Shown here in pieces: positions 16,857 to 24,750 of a stretch of 64,000 bases of DNA. The DNA is from Hoeflea_A sp965228785. Lineage in GTDB: Bacteria > Pseudomonadota > Alphaproteobacteria > Rhizobiales > Rhizobiaceae. Where the stretch lies: NCBI GenBank assembly GCA_965228785.1, contig CBDDIF010000002.1, positions 1,612,001 through 1,676,000 on the forward strand. Reading direction: 5' to 3'. The notes below the pieces were generated by a model, which saw nothing but the letters and a program-made list of their open reading frames with translations, made no database searches and had not been told where the DNA came from. Both the position numbers and the translations under genes were made by a program. Every line of letters begins with the position of its first letter. Positions within the stretch are counted from its first letter, which is position 1.

Positions 16857-17762
16857 ATGGACCACCTGCGCGCCATCAAGTATTTCATCAGGGTCGCGGA
16901 CCTTGGCAGCTTCACGGCCGCGGCCCAGGCCACCGGCGTTCCGGCGTCATCTATCTCGCGTCGCATACAGGATCTGGAAACGGAGCTTGGTGTTTCTCTC
17001 TTGCATCGCACGACCCGGGTCGTTCGTCTGACGGAGCTGGGCCGGTTCTACCTCGAACAGGTCAGATCCGGGGTCAAAACACTTGATGATGCCGACGAAT
17101 TGATCAAGGACCGCGCTGCATCGCCTTCGGGACTTCTACGCATCACCGCAACACCGGGATATGGACGGTTCCTTCTCATGCCAGCCGTCAAGAAGCTGAT
17201 GCGCAAATATCCTGACCTCGTGGTCGATGTGGAACTCACGGATGAATCAGCCGATCTTGCTGCCAGTGAAGTCGACATCGCGATCCGGGCAACCGCAGTT
17301 CCCCCCGACCGCGCCATCGCCAAGAAACTGACCGATGAAGATTACGTTCTGGTCGCCTCTCCGGCCTACCTGAAAAAGCATGGAACGCCGCAGTCACTCT
17401 CAGATCTTGAGCACCACAAAACGATCCTCTACCGCGCTCCCGGGCGGATCGTCTTCTGGCAGGGCATGACCGACAAGGGATGGGTGGAGGTACAGACGGA
17501 TCCCGCCTTCATCTGCAATATCGGCGAGGAAATGGTTGCCGAGGCCGTCGACGGGACCGGTCTGGCGCTCATATCCCGATGGGGGGTCGAAAACCAGCTG
17601 AGCGATGGAACACTGACATCGGTTGCGCTCGAAGATGCCCAGCTGTCGCTGACCAGACGCGGATCCGCCGGCATCTACTTGCTCTATCACCAGCTCAAGT
17701 ACCGGCTGAACAAGATCAGGGCGACGGTGGATTTCCTGGTTGGCGAACTGGCCAGGCCGTGA
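16857..17762 (+). CDS. LysR-family transcriptional regulator
   Basis: 301-residue LysR protein. The N-terminal winged helix reads FIRVADLGSFTAAAQATGVP then SSISRRIQDLETELG, followed by a linker helix and a periplasmic-binding-protein-like effector domain (residues about 90-295). The form resembles the CrgA/AphB-like group, with LRITATPGYGRFLLMP after the linker. The ATG at 16857 (MDHLRAIKYF) is the natural LysR start; reading further upstream would cross the divergent promoter. It faces the MDR-family oxidoreductase across 129 bp containing a palindromic site, the usual arrangement of a LysR activator and its target. Confidence 0.92.
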   Translation: MDHLRAIKYFIRVADLGSFTAAAQATGVPASSISRRIQDLETELGVSLLHRTTRVVRLTELGRFYLEQVRSGVKTLDDADELIKDRAASPSGLLRITATPGYGRFLLMPAVKKLMRKYPDLVVDVELTDESADLAASEVDIAIRATAVPPDRAIAKKLTDEDYVLVASPAYLKKHGTPQSLSDLEHHKTILYRAPGRIVFWQGMTDKGWVEVQTDPAFICNIGEEMVAEAVDGTGLALISRWGVENQLSDGTLTSVALEDAQLSLTRRGSAGIYLLYHQLKYRLNKIRATVDFLVGELARP

Positions 17763-17775
17763 GCCTGTTCTCCAC

Positions 17776-18594
17776 CTAATCCAGGCTGTTGAGAAACCGT
17801 TCGAAGTAAGGATCGAATGCGTCAGGCGCCTCCCAGAACGGCGCATGACCAATGCCGTCGATCTGATGCACACGGTCTTCCCAGAGGTTTTCGTAGGCGA
17901 GGCCGGTGACAAAGTCGTTGTTGACGAAGGGTTCTTCCGCGCCGTTGACGATGGCGAGCGGCACTTTTGAACCGGTTGCCGTCGCCTGCTGGTCGACGCC
18001 CTTTCCCGCCATGAAGCTGGACAGCATCAGTTCGCGTGCCCTGCCATCGGTTCGAGCCACCGCCTGGTGGAGAAAATCTTCGAAAGGTGCGTTGATGCCG
18101 CAGGTCGCCCTGGCATAGGCGTCGATTTCTTCGGCGCTGAAATCGCACTGCCCGGCGAGGTGCATGTGCTCCGAGGGCAGGAACCCGGCTGAAACCGCCT
18201 CAGGTCCACGGCCCACCGGAGGTGTTCCGGTGATCATCAGGCCAGTAAGGACGTCGCTGCGACCCAGCATCTCCAGCCCGATATGGCCACCCAGCGACCA
18301 ACCGAGCATGGCGAAACGGTCATGACCGAGGTTGCCCATGACCTCGATCGCCGTCTCGGCGTAACCGGGCATGGAGTACGTTCGTTCCGGTTCATGCGCA
18401 TCGCCCGAACCGCCATGCCCGGGCAGATCCATCGAGACCAGTCGGTAGCGCGCGCCGATGGGCCCCTGCATCTGGTTCCGGAATACCTCCTTGCAGGACG
18501 AGTTCCCATGCACCAACAGGACCGGTGGCCCCTCCCCCGCGCTCTCGGCCACAGAAATGCTGCAGTGGCCCGTCTCGATCTCCTTGGTATCCAT
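17776..18594 (-). CDS. Alpha/beta hydrolase
   Basis: 272-residue alpha/beta-fold hydrolase. The oxyanion region is LLVHGNSSC (27-35) and the nucleophile elbow GWSLGG puts Ser100 in place. The expected late histidine is H250 in GIGHAPFW. The usual GxxD acid position reads NGAEEPF (E220/E221), so the acid may be Glu or the nearby D227. The start at 18594 (MDTKEIETG) follows a strong GGGGGAG; a start 22 codons upstream has less support. The substrate cannot be deduced: the family covers esterases, lactonases and dehalogenases. It lies 79 bp downstream of lysE on the same strand and converges on the LysR gene. Confidence 0.85.
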   Translation of the reverse strand: MDTKEIETGHCSISVAESAGEGPPVLLVHGNSSCKEVFRNQMQGPIGARYRLVSMDLPGHGGSGDAHEPERTYSMPGYAETAIEVMGNLGHDRFAMLGWSLGGHIGLEMLGRSDVLTGLMITGTPPVGRGPEAVSAGFLPSEHMHLAGQCDFSAEEIDAYARATCGINAPFEDFLHQAVARTDGRARELMLSSFMAGKGVDQQATATGSKVPLAIVNGAEEPFVNNDFVTGLAYENLWEDRVHQIDGIGHAPFWEAPDAFDPYFERFLNSLD

Positions 18595-18673
18595 CAAACT
18601 CCCCCAGACTTGTAATGCCGGGCTATCTTGGCTGGTTTTCTGTTGAAATTCGACTCCCATGCTTTGCGAGTTG

Positions 18674-19285
18674 TCAGGAACCGTTGCCCAAAAGCATCGG
18701 GATCATCGAACCGACCAGCAACACAGCCATCGCCACATTAAACAGCGTCAAACGGCGACCAGTCGCCAAAGTGCTGCGAAGCAGATTGCCGAACAGGGCC
18801 CAAACACTGATCGACGGCAGATTGACCAGCGCGAAAAGACCGATCATCAGCAGCAGGCTGCGCAAATAGTCGGCCGGATCGGTGAACGACACCGTCACAA
18901 TCAGCGCAACCGCCCAGGCCTTTGGATTGAGCAGTTGCAAGAGGGCCGCCTGGGCAAAGGTGACCGGTGTTGCCGCGGCCTCCGCATCTCCGGACCCCAG
19001 CGACCGGCTGCGTCCGATTTTCACAGCCAACCACAGGACGTAGGCCGCGCAGGCCAATCTCAGCCCGGTCAGGACCGGCGGAAACTGCCGCAATACTTCG
19101 CCAAGCCCAACGCCGACCGCAAATACCATTGCGAGGAATCCAAGGCTGATGCCGAACATCAGCGGCAGCGACCGTCGGAAACCGAAATTGGCGCCAGAAG
19201 ACAGCAACACGAAATTGGCCGGTCCAGGTGAGATCGACATGACGAAGGCGAAGCCGATGAGAGCGAAGACAGTATCGAGCGACAT
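18674..19285 (-). CDS. LysE-family amino acid/metabolite exporter
   Basis: 203-residue inner-membrane protein of the LysE/RhtB exporter family, with the N-terminal signature FAFVMSISPGPANFVLLSSG and five to six membrane segments. The family exports basic or neutral amino acids, homoserine lactones and related compounds; the substrate is not predictable. The start at 19285 (MSLDTVFALI) is preceded by AGGAG about ten bases upstream; a longer N-terminus from 19339 would add a hydrophilic tail atypical for the family. It faces an AraC-family gene across 107 bp, so that regulator may control it. Confidence 0.88.
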   Translation of the reverse strand: MSLDTVFALIGFAFVMSISPGPANFVLLSSGANFGFRRSLPLMFGISLGFLAMVFAVGVGLGEVLRQFPPVLTGLRLACAAYVLWLAVKIGRSRSLGSGDAEAAATPVTFAQAALLQLLNPKAWAVALIVTVSFTDPADYLRSLLLMIGLFALVNLPSISVWALFGNLLRSTLATGRRLTLFNVAMAVLLVGSMIPMLLGNGS

Positions 19286-19392
19286 GGGGTGTGTTCTCCT
19301 GATCGGTGAGTGACACCATGCCAATTCCGCCCTATACAATCTTTGCCATTTGATCTTGATTTCTTATCAGATCGTCTCAATACTTTACCCTA

Positions 19393-20322
19393 ATGGATCA
19401 AAAAGATATCCTATCGGATATATTTTCGACACTGTGCATGTCCGCCGATCTCTATTTCGGCGCTGCCATGCGCGGGGCGTTTTCCGTCCAGTTGCCCACC
19501 GAAGCACGACGAATCCGGTTTCACCTGGTTCGGCGGGGTACATGCTGGATTCGGGTTCCCGGCCAGCCAGACACGGAACTGGAAGAAGGCGATCTCGCAA
19601 TCGTGCCGCATGGAACGACGCAGATCCTGTCATCAGAGCCGGACCTTGAGGCCGCGCCCCTCGCGGACATCATCCACCGTTTCGGCGTGGTGGATGGTGT
19701 GCTTAGCTGCGGCGAAACAGGGCCACGAACTGAGTTGCTTTGCGGCTTCTGTCGGTTCGACGAGGCGATCGATCACCCGGTAATCGGCAGTTTGCCGGGT
19801 CTGATGGAAATACGGTCGCGTCATCTGGCCGCCGAACCCTGGACTCGCGCCACCCTTCAGCTCATGGCTTTAGAGGCGGACCTTGCCGCCCCGGGGACGA
19901 CCGGCATCCTGTCACGGCTGATTGAAATCCTGTTCATCCAGACGCTTCGAAACGCGACGACCGGCCCGGACGACAAAGGGTACGCGGCAGCATTGGCGGA
20001 CCTGCATCTGGCGCGGGCCCTGCAAGCCATTCACGACCATCCCGACAAGGCCTGGACTGTTCTGTCGATGGCACGGACCGCTGGCATGTCGCGGGCACGG
20101 TTTGCCGACAGGTTCGGTGCGCTCGTCGGTGTGCCGCCAATCGAATACCTCACACGCTGGCGACTGATGAAAGCCCGCCTGCTGCTCAGCACCACCGATC
20201 TCGACATGCAGGACATCGCAGAGCGCTGCGGCTATGCATCGGTGCCGTCGTTTACACGACGGTTCAAGCGGACTTTCGGCATTGGGCCGGGCACGTATCG
20301 CCGCAATTCCGCAATGATGTGA
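19393..20322 (+). CDS. AraC-family transcriptional regulator
   Basis: 309-residue AraC protein with an N-terminal cupin-type sensor (AraC_cupin_6 style: YFGAAMRGAFSVQLP, DLAIVPHGTTQIL) and a C-terminal double HTH (WTVLSMARTAGMSRARFADR, then DIAERCGYASVPSFTRRFKR). Proteins of this layout commonly control an adjacent divergent transporter or oxidoreductase. Here the divergent neighbour is the LysE exporter. The start at 19393 (MDQKDILSDI) lies in a locally A+T-rich promoter region. The inverted repeat ATATCC-N4-GGATAT falls inside the first codons and could be an autoregulatory site, but the support is weak. Confidence 0.9.
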   Translation: MDQKDILSDIFSTLCMSADLYFGAAMRGAFSVQLPTEARRIRFHLVRRGTCWIRVPGQPDTELEEGDLAIVPHGTTQILSSEPDLEAAPLADIIHRFGVVDGVLSCGETGPRTELLCGFCRFDEAIDHPVIGSLPGLMEIRSRHLAAEPWTRATLQLMALEADLAAPGTTGILSRLIEILFIQTLRNATTGPDDKGYAAALADLHLARALQAIHDHPDKAWTVLSMARTAGMSRARFADRFGALVGVPPIEYLTRWRLMKARLLLSTTDLDMQDIAERCGYASVPSFTRRFKRTFGIGPGTYRRNSAMM

Positions 20323-20518
20323 CGATAGCACCATCATTTTCGGCATCTGGTCGTGACTGTCCGACCGCACTAGTTAGAGTTTATTGCAGCCCGGAAGGCA
20401 GTGCCGGTCGTTGGAGCTGGCAACTCCCACAACTCGGACGGCGTTTTTTGTTCGATTGATATGCGTCAATGCGCCGAAATGCTTTCCGCCGACAATCGTT
20501 GACAGCATGGAGGAGACC

Positions 20519-20701
20519 ATGAATGCAATGAATGTTGTCGAACATGCGCGCAAGCTGTTGGCCGCGCATGGTGACAAGGCAGAGGCAGAAGCCGCCCAGA
20601 AAGCCAACGAAAGGGAAACCGAAGGCAAGCCGGAAGAGGCCGAAACCTGGCGGCGTATACGCGCCGCAATCCATGAGATGCGGCCACCACATGTCAGTTG
20701 A
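20519..20701 (+). CDS. Small conserved-type hypothetical protein (60 aa)
   Basis: 60-residue acidic/basic helical protein starting MNAMNVVEHARKLLAAHGDK. It is rich in Ala, Glu and Lys, with no membrane segment or cysteine, and ends ETWRRIRAAIHEMRPPHVS. The start at 20519 follows a very good GGAGGA. Small proteins of this look (HARKLLxAHGDKAEAEAAQKA plus a WRRIRAAI end) are, as I recall, widespread in rhizobia without known function. It stands alone between the AraC gene and a convergent regulator gene. Codon use is strongly G/C at third positions, supporting real coding. Confidence 0.7.
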   Translation: MNAMNVVEHARKLLAAHGDKAEAEAAQKANERETEGKPEEAETWRRIRAAIHEMRPPHVS

Positions 20702-20721
20702 GGTGTTCGGCCGGTGAAGTG

Positions 20722-22263
20722 CTAGCCGCTCAGGCCAGCCTTTCGTAGACCATCGGCGATACGGGCTCGATCCGCGGGGTCGCGGTAGGCGATCGCCCGC
20801 TGAACGTTGGTTGCATTGGTGTTGGGAACCAGCGCCTTGAATTTTGCCAGCGCGGCTTCGGCTCGCGCCTGATCACCGGCATGCGCATAGGACGCCGCTG
20901 CGATCATGTGGGTGTTGGCGTGCTCAGACTTGATCTGAATCGCCCGTTCTGCTGCCTGTGCCGCTTTGAGGTAGCGACCGGCCTGGAAATGCGCGAGGCT
21001 GTAATAGAGTTCGAACTTGTCGAGGAAGATGTCCTGCGGACTCAGTCGCTTGGCACTGTCGACACAGCGAACCGCTTCATCCGGATTGCCTGCATAGGCG
21101 TTGGCGGCTCCGAGCATCGCATGGGCATAGGCGAAGTTCGGGCTGAGTTCGGCGGCGCGGGCAAAACTGATGATCCCGTCGGTGTTGTCGCGTGACACCA
21201 TAGAGACCATGCCTCGACCCATATGAGCCCATGCTTCATTGGCGTCGGCAGCGATCGCGCGGCGAGCGGCATCGCGAGCTCTCGCGAGCGATTCCTCATA
21301 AGGCTCCCACCGCTGGATGACCCGCCATGACAGTGTAATAGCGTAAAGGCCCAGTGCCTGCGCGTAACCGGGATCGAGTTCTACCGCCCGCTCGAGCAGT
21401 TCCATTGCCTCTTCGCTGCCCTGTTTCGACTGCTGGCCATAACAATGAATGGCGCGTACGAAACATTCCCAGGCATCAAGGCTTTGCGGCGGTCGCCGAT
21501 GCTGCCTGGCGTGTTCGGCAGCGTAGAGCTCGGGCGCCAGCCGGCCCACCACGCTTCCGGTCACCTCGTCCTGGATAGCAAAAATATCCGTCAGGTCGCG
21601 ATCATAGCGTTCGCCCCAGATCTGCCGACCCGTCTCGCCTTCGCTCAATTGCGCGGTCACCCTGACCCGATCGCCGGCGGTTCGCACGCTGCCCTCCAGA
21701 ACGTAGCGCACACCCAGTTCCTCGGCGATCTGCCGTGTGTCGGCATCGCTCTTCTTTAGAGAGAATGTGGTGTTGCGGCCGATAACGAAAAACCCCCGCA
21801 ACTGCGACAAGGCCGTCACCAGGTCCTCGGTGATACCGTCCGCGAAGAACTCCTGTTGCGGATCGCCGCTCATGTTGACGAATGGCAGGACAGCGATGGA
21901 TGGCTTGTCGACCGGTGCGGACCGCCGGTCCGACCCGGGCGGTTCCGGTACAACCCCATCGTCGAGTTCGAAGATGAACCGGAAACCGCGGCGTGGGAAG
22001 GTGCGGATTGCCCGCTGTTCGTCGCCGCTGTCACCAAGCGCTGTTCGAGCAGCGTTGATACGCGCGTTGAGCGTCCCATCGGAGACAATGCGGCCGTCCC
22101 ACACACCCTCGATAATCTCGTCCTTGCTGACAACGCGGTCACGATTTTCGATGAGGAAAACAAGCAGCGCGAAGACCTGCGGCTGTACCGAAATCGCCTC
22201 GCCGTCAGCCGTCAGTTCCAGTCGCCCGGTGTCAACCGAGAAGGTTCCGAACCGGTAAATCAC
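20722..22263 (-). CDS. Winged-helix / TolB-N-like / TPR transcriptional regulator
   Basis: 513-residue one-component regulator. Residues 1-100 form an OmpR/CadC-type winged helix (Trans_reg_C: LTADGEAISVQPQVFALLVF, DGTLNARINAARTALGD). Residues about 120-240 are a FlgO/TolB-N-like domain (IAVLPFVNMSGDPQQEFFAD, GRQIWGERYDRDLTDIF). From about 260 to the end are TPR helices. The family is common in rhizobia and is often mislabelled adenylate cyclase; no cyclase domain is present. No membrane segment is visible, unlike CadC. A protein with the same TolB-TPR half but a different DNA-binding head is encoded at 45273-47192. The target is unknown; the Bcr/CflA exporter lies upstream on the same strand. 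Confidence 0.85.
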   Translation of the reverse strand: MIYRFGTFSVDTGRLELTADGEAISVQPQVFALLVFLIENRDRVVSKDEIIEGVWDGRIVSDGTLNARINAARTALGDSGDEQRAIRTFPRRGFRFIFELDDGVVPEPPGSDRRSAPVDKPSIAVLPFVNMSGDPQQEFFADGITEDLVTALSQLRGFFVIGRNTTFSLKKSDADTRQIAEELGVRYVLEGSVRTAGDRVRVTAQLSEGETGRQIWGERYDRDLTDIFAIQDEVTGSVVGRLAPELYAAEHARQHRRPPQSLDAWECFVRAIHCYGQQSKQGSEEAMELLERAVELDPGYAQALGLYAITLSWRVIQRWEPYEESLARARDAARRAIAADANEAWAHMGRGMVSMVSRDNTDGIISFARAAELSPNFAYAHAMLGAANAYAGNPDEAVRCVDSAKRLSPQDIFLDKFELYYSLAHFQAGRYLKAAQAAERAIQIKSEHANTHMIAAASYAHAGDQARAEAALAKFKALVPNTNATNVQRAIAYRDPADRARIADGLRKAGLSG

Positions 22264-22389
22264 CGTTTTTCAAGCTTCCGGCAAGCGGAATAAAGCATTT
22301 GAGAAGCCACGCTAAAGCCTTCCTTCAAGCATCCCATCGAATGAGCGCCTACCCTGAATTCACGCTCAATTCTACCCAGTGAGGCACTC

Positions 22390-22581
22390 ATGACCGCCCA
22401 ACATCAGACTTTAGATCGTATCAAAACGAACCTTCAGGACAAGGTGTTGTGCCTGCCGGTGAACGTCCCGGTTCTCAAGCAGCATGTCCACGTGATCGCG
22501 AAGCGCATCGGTGGCGCTTTCTGGAAGCACACCGAAGACATGGGCAAATCGGACACCCGCCCCTTCGACGGCATCCTGTAG
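22390..22581 (+). CDS. Possible small hypothetical protein (63 aa) in a 322-bp gap
   Basis: The gap 22264-22585 has no recognisable gene. It holds one 63-codon reading frame starting MTAQHQTLDRIKTNLQDK, preceded by GTGAGG six bases before the ATG. About 48 of 62 codons end in G or C, consistent with real coding in this genome, but the protein matches no family I know. It lies 5 bp from the convergent end of the Bcr/CflA gene. It may be real, or a chance frame over the 3' region of that transcript. Confidence 0.3.
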   Translation: MTAQHQTLDRIKTNLQDKVLCLPVNVPVLKQHVHVIAKRIGGAFWKHTEDMGKSDTRPFDGIL

Positions 22582-22585
22582 CTGC

Positions 22586-23797
22586 TCAGTGAACCGATGC
22601 GCCCTCGCTGCTTGCGGCAGCCGCGCGAGATACGACAAGCCGCGACAGGATGAAGGCAATGACGGCACAAAGGGCAATTGCGGCCACCATCGGCAGCGCC
22701 GTTCCGTCAAAGAACGGGCTGGCGACAACGATTGCCAGGCCACCGGCCAGCATCTGCAGCGTGCCGCCGAGCGATGAAGCCAGGCCGGCAATTTCTCCGT
22801 GCGGATCGAGCGCCATTACCATGGTCGTCGGGATCACAAGCCCGAGACCGGCATTGGCGCAGAACAGGAAACCGATAATAACCGCCAGATGGACATAACC
22901 GGCCATCAGAATCGCCAGCAACGCCGCGGAAAAGCACAGGAAGGCGGTAACGCCGCCCGCAACGACTCGAGCCATGCCGAAGCGCTCTCCCAGGCCAGCC
23001 GCGAACTGTGAAGCGGCAAAGAATCCGATGGCGTTCAGGGCCAGTGCCAGGCTGAATTCCGTGGGTGTCAGGCCGAACTGTTCGGTATAGACGAAGGAGG
23101 CACTGGCGATGAAAACGAAGAAACTGGCCATCCCGAAACCGCCGATGAAAGTCAGGCCCATGAACAGCGGATCGCGGATCAGCGTGCCCATGCCGCGCAT
23201 CAGATTGGCGAGGTTCATGCGCATCCGGTTTTCCGGTTTCAACGTCTCCGGCAACATGTAGCCCGTCAACAGAAGACTGCAGACTGCAGCAACGCACAGC
23301 ACAGCAAATATTGCCCGCCAGCCGGTCAGAAGGATTAGGCCGCTGCCCGCAAGCGGCGCCAGCATCGGCGATATGCTGATGACCAGCATGATCAGCGCCA
23401 TCAGCCGGGTGGCCTCCGTGCCGGTGTGCAAATCGCGGATGATGGCACGCGGTATCACCATGGCGACGGCGGCGCCCAGCCCCTGAACAAAGCGCGAAGC
23501 AATCAGCCAGCCAATGGAGGGTGCAAAGACGCAGCCCAACGATCCGATGATGAAGATCACGAGCCCCGCGTAGAGCGGTGGTTTGCGACCCACCTGATCC
23601 GCCAGCGGTCCGTAGGCCATCTGCGCGACCCCGAACGCCAGAAAGAATGTAGTCAGCGTCATCTGCGTTGCGGCGACACTGGCACCGAGATCCTCGCCGA
23701 TCACCGGCATCGCCGGTAGATACATGTCGATGGCGAAAGGGCCGACACAGGCCAGCAGACCGAGAATAACGGCCGACCGGAGCATTCCAGTTGACAT
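22586..23797 (-). CDS. Bcr/CflA-family multidrug efflux MFS transporter
   Basis: 403-residue inner-membrane transporter with 12 predicted segments. The Bcr/CflA branch is recognisable from the start GPFAIDMYLPAMPVIGEDLG and from AQMAYGPLADQVGRKPPL (the MFS motif A loop), RFVQGLGAAVAMVIPRAIIR (motif C-like helix 5) and SPMLAPLAGS. The family exports drugs such as bicyclomycin, sulfonamides and chloramphenicol, and sometimes cysteine, using the proton gradient. The start at 23797 (MSTGMLRSAV) is chosen; a TTG or other start 20 codons upstream would add an unlikely hydrophilic tail. No regulator is coupled to it, though the downstream wHTH-TPR gene on the same strand could be linked. Confidence 0.92.
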   Translation of the reverse strand: MSTGMLRSAVILGLLACVGPFAIDMYLPAMPVIGEDLGASVAATQMTLTTFFLAFGVAQMAYGPLADQVGRKPPLYAGLVIFIIGSLGCVFAPSIGWLIASRFVQGLGAAVAMVIPRAIIRDLHTGTEATRLMALIMLVISISPMLAPLAGSGLILLTGWRAIFAVLCVAAVCSLLLTGYMLPETLKPENRMRMNLANLMRGMGTLIRDPLFMGLTFIGGFGMASFFVFIASASFVYTEQFGLTPTEFSLALALNAIGFFAASQFAAGLGERFGMARVVAGGVTAFLCFSAALLAILMAGYVHLAVIIGFLFCANAGLGLVIPTTMVMALDPHGEIAGLASSLGGTLQMLAGGLAIVVASPFFDGTALPMVAAIALCAVIAFILSRLVVSRAAAASSEGASVH

Positions 23798-23946
23798 GAC
23801 AGGGCCTTTCAACGGGCTATTGCCCCCGCATTCACGCAGGGTTTGGCGGGCATTCACAAGAAGGGATCAGCACAATACCGGTGGCCATTTAACCCGGATC
23901 GATGCCGAGGGCAAAGCCAATCGTCGTTTCAACTGACGGTAGGCTG

Positions 23947-24615
23947 TCAGGAGCCCGAGACAAACTGACCCATGGCCTCGGCCAGCAAGGTCATCAACAG
24001 GGCTTGTTTGCCTGCCGTTCGTTCCTCCAGATCGACATGGTCGCGCAGAAAAACGCTCATCGGCATTTCGCCTTCGGCAGCGGCCATCATGGGTTCGTAG
24101 GATGTCTTCATGACGACATCGGGTTCGCTGGCCTCCTGGTAGACCATATCGACCTTTCCTTCCCGTGCCGTCAGGGTGAAAGGCTCACCATCGATCACGA
24201 TCGACGCGACAAAATCGGCATTGTCGGAAGCAACCCGCTGGCAAGCGGCGCCCAAGGTCACTGCAACCGTACGGAGGTTGCCGGGGCGTCGGACTTCTTC
24301 ATCAGGTGCAAACCGACCCCCAAACAGCGCCAGTTGAAACAGAAGCTCCCGAGTGCCCTGGCCTAGATCGGACAAGGCGTAGAGCGCAGCCCCATAAGGT
24401 CCGTCCTGCTTCTCCACCAATCCGTCCTCGACAAGCTGGTTCAGTCGATCGGTCAACAGGTTCGCGGCGATGCCCTTCAGCCCCGTTTGCAGATCGGAAA
24501 ACCGCGCCGGTCCGGCATGCAGATCGCGCAAGATCAACAATGTCCAGCGATCGCCTACGCGGTCGAGCGCACGGGCGATCGGGCAAAGCAGTTTGTAGCG
24601 CCGGCTGGTGGCCAT
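23947..24615 (-). CDS. HxlR-family transcriptional regulator with C-terminal extension
   Basis: 222-residue regulator. The N-terminal 100 residues are an HxlR winged helix (LLCPIARALDRVGDRWTLLI, LKGIAANLLTDRLNQLVEDG). The C-terminal 110 residues form an additional domain resembling the SCP2-like extension found on some long HxlR proteins (FVASIVIDGEPFTLTAREGK). Plain HxlR proteins are about 110-150 residues, so this is the long form and may bind a hydrophobic ligand (inference). The start at 24615 follows CGGAGAT. A near-perfect 14-bp inverted repeat begins 17 bases upstream, in the gap to the divergent NmrA-like gene, and is the likely operator. Confidence 0.88.
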   Translation of the reverse strand: MATSRRYKLLCPIARALDRVGDRWTLLILRDLHAGPARFSDLQTGLKGIAANLLTDRLNQLVEDGLVEKQDGPYGAALYALSDLGQGTRELLFQLALFGGRFAPDEEVRRPGNLRTVAVTLGAACQRVASDNADFVASIVIDGEPFTLTAREGKVDMVYQEASEPDVVMKTSYEPMMAAAEGEMPMSVFLRDHVDLEERTAGKQALLMTLLAEAMGQFVSGS

Positions 24616-24631
24616 GGGATCTCCGTTCACA

Positions 24632-24664
24632 AACTTGTTACTTTAAAAAATAAAGCAACAAGTT
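24632..24664. promoter_or_regulatory. Long inverted repeat, likely HxlR operator
   Basis: AACTTGTTACTTTA - AAAAA - TAAAGCAACAAGTT: 14-bp arms with one mismatch around a five-base A spacer, 17 bases upstream of the HxlR start and about 86 bases upstream of the NmrA-like gene. The A+T-rich palindrome stands out from its surroundings and fits a dimeric winged-helix binding site overlapping the divergent promoters. Confidence 0.65.
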
Positions 24665-24750
24665 GAAATTATCAATTGTTCGCTACCATCTTAGGTGCCT
24701 CGGCGGAGAATGGCCGAGCCCGTTCAACCGATCAACAGCGGAGGACAGCA

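Noticed and set aside
20722..22263. Adenylate cyclase annotation for the winged-helix/TPR regulator
   Set aside because: No class III cyclase catalytic domain is visible; only DNA-binding, TolB-N-like and TPR parts are present.
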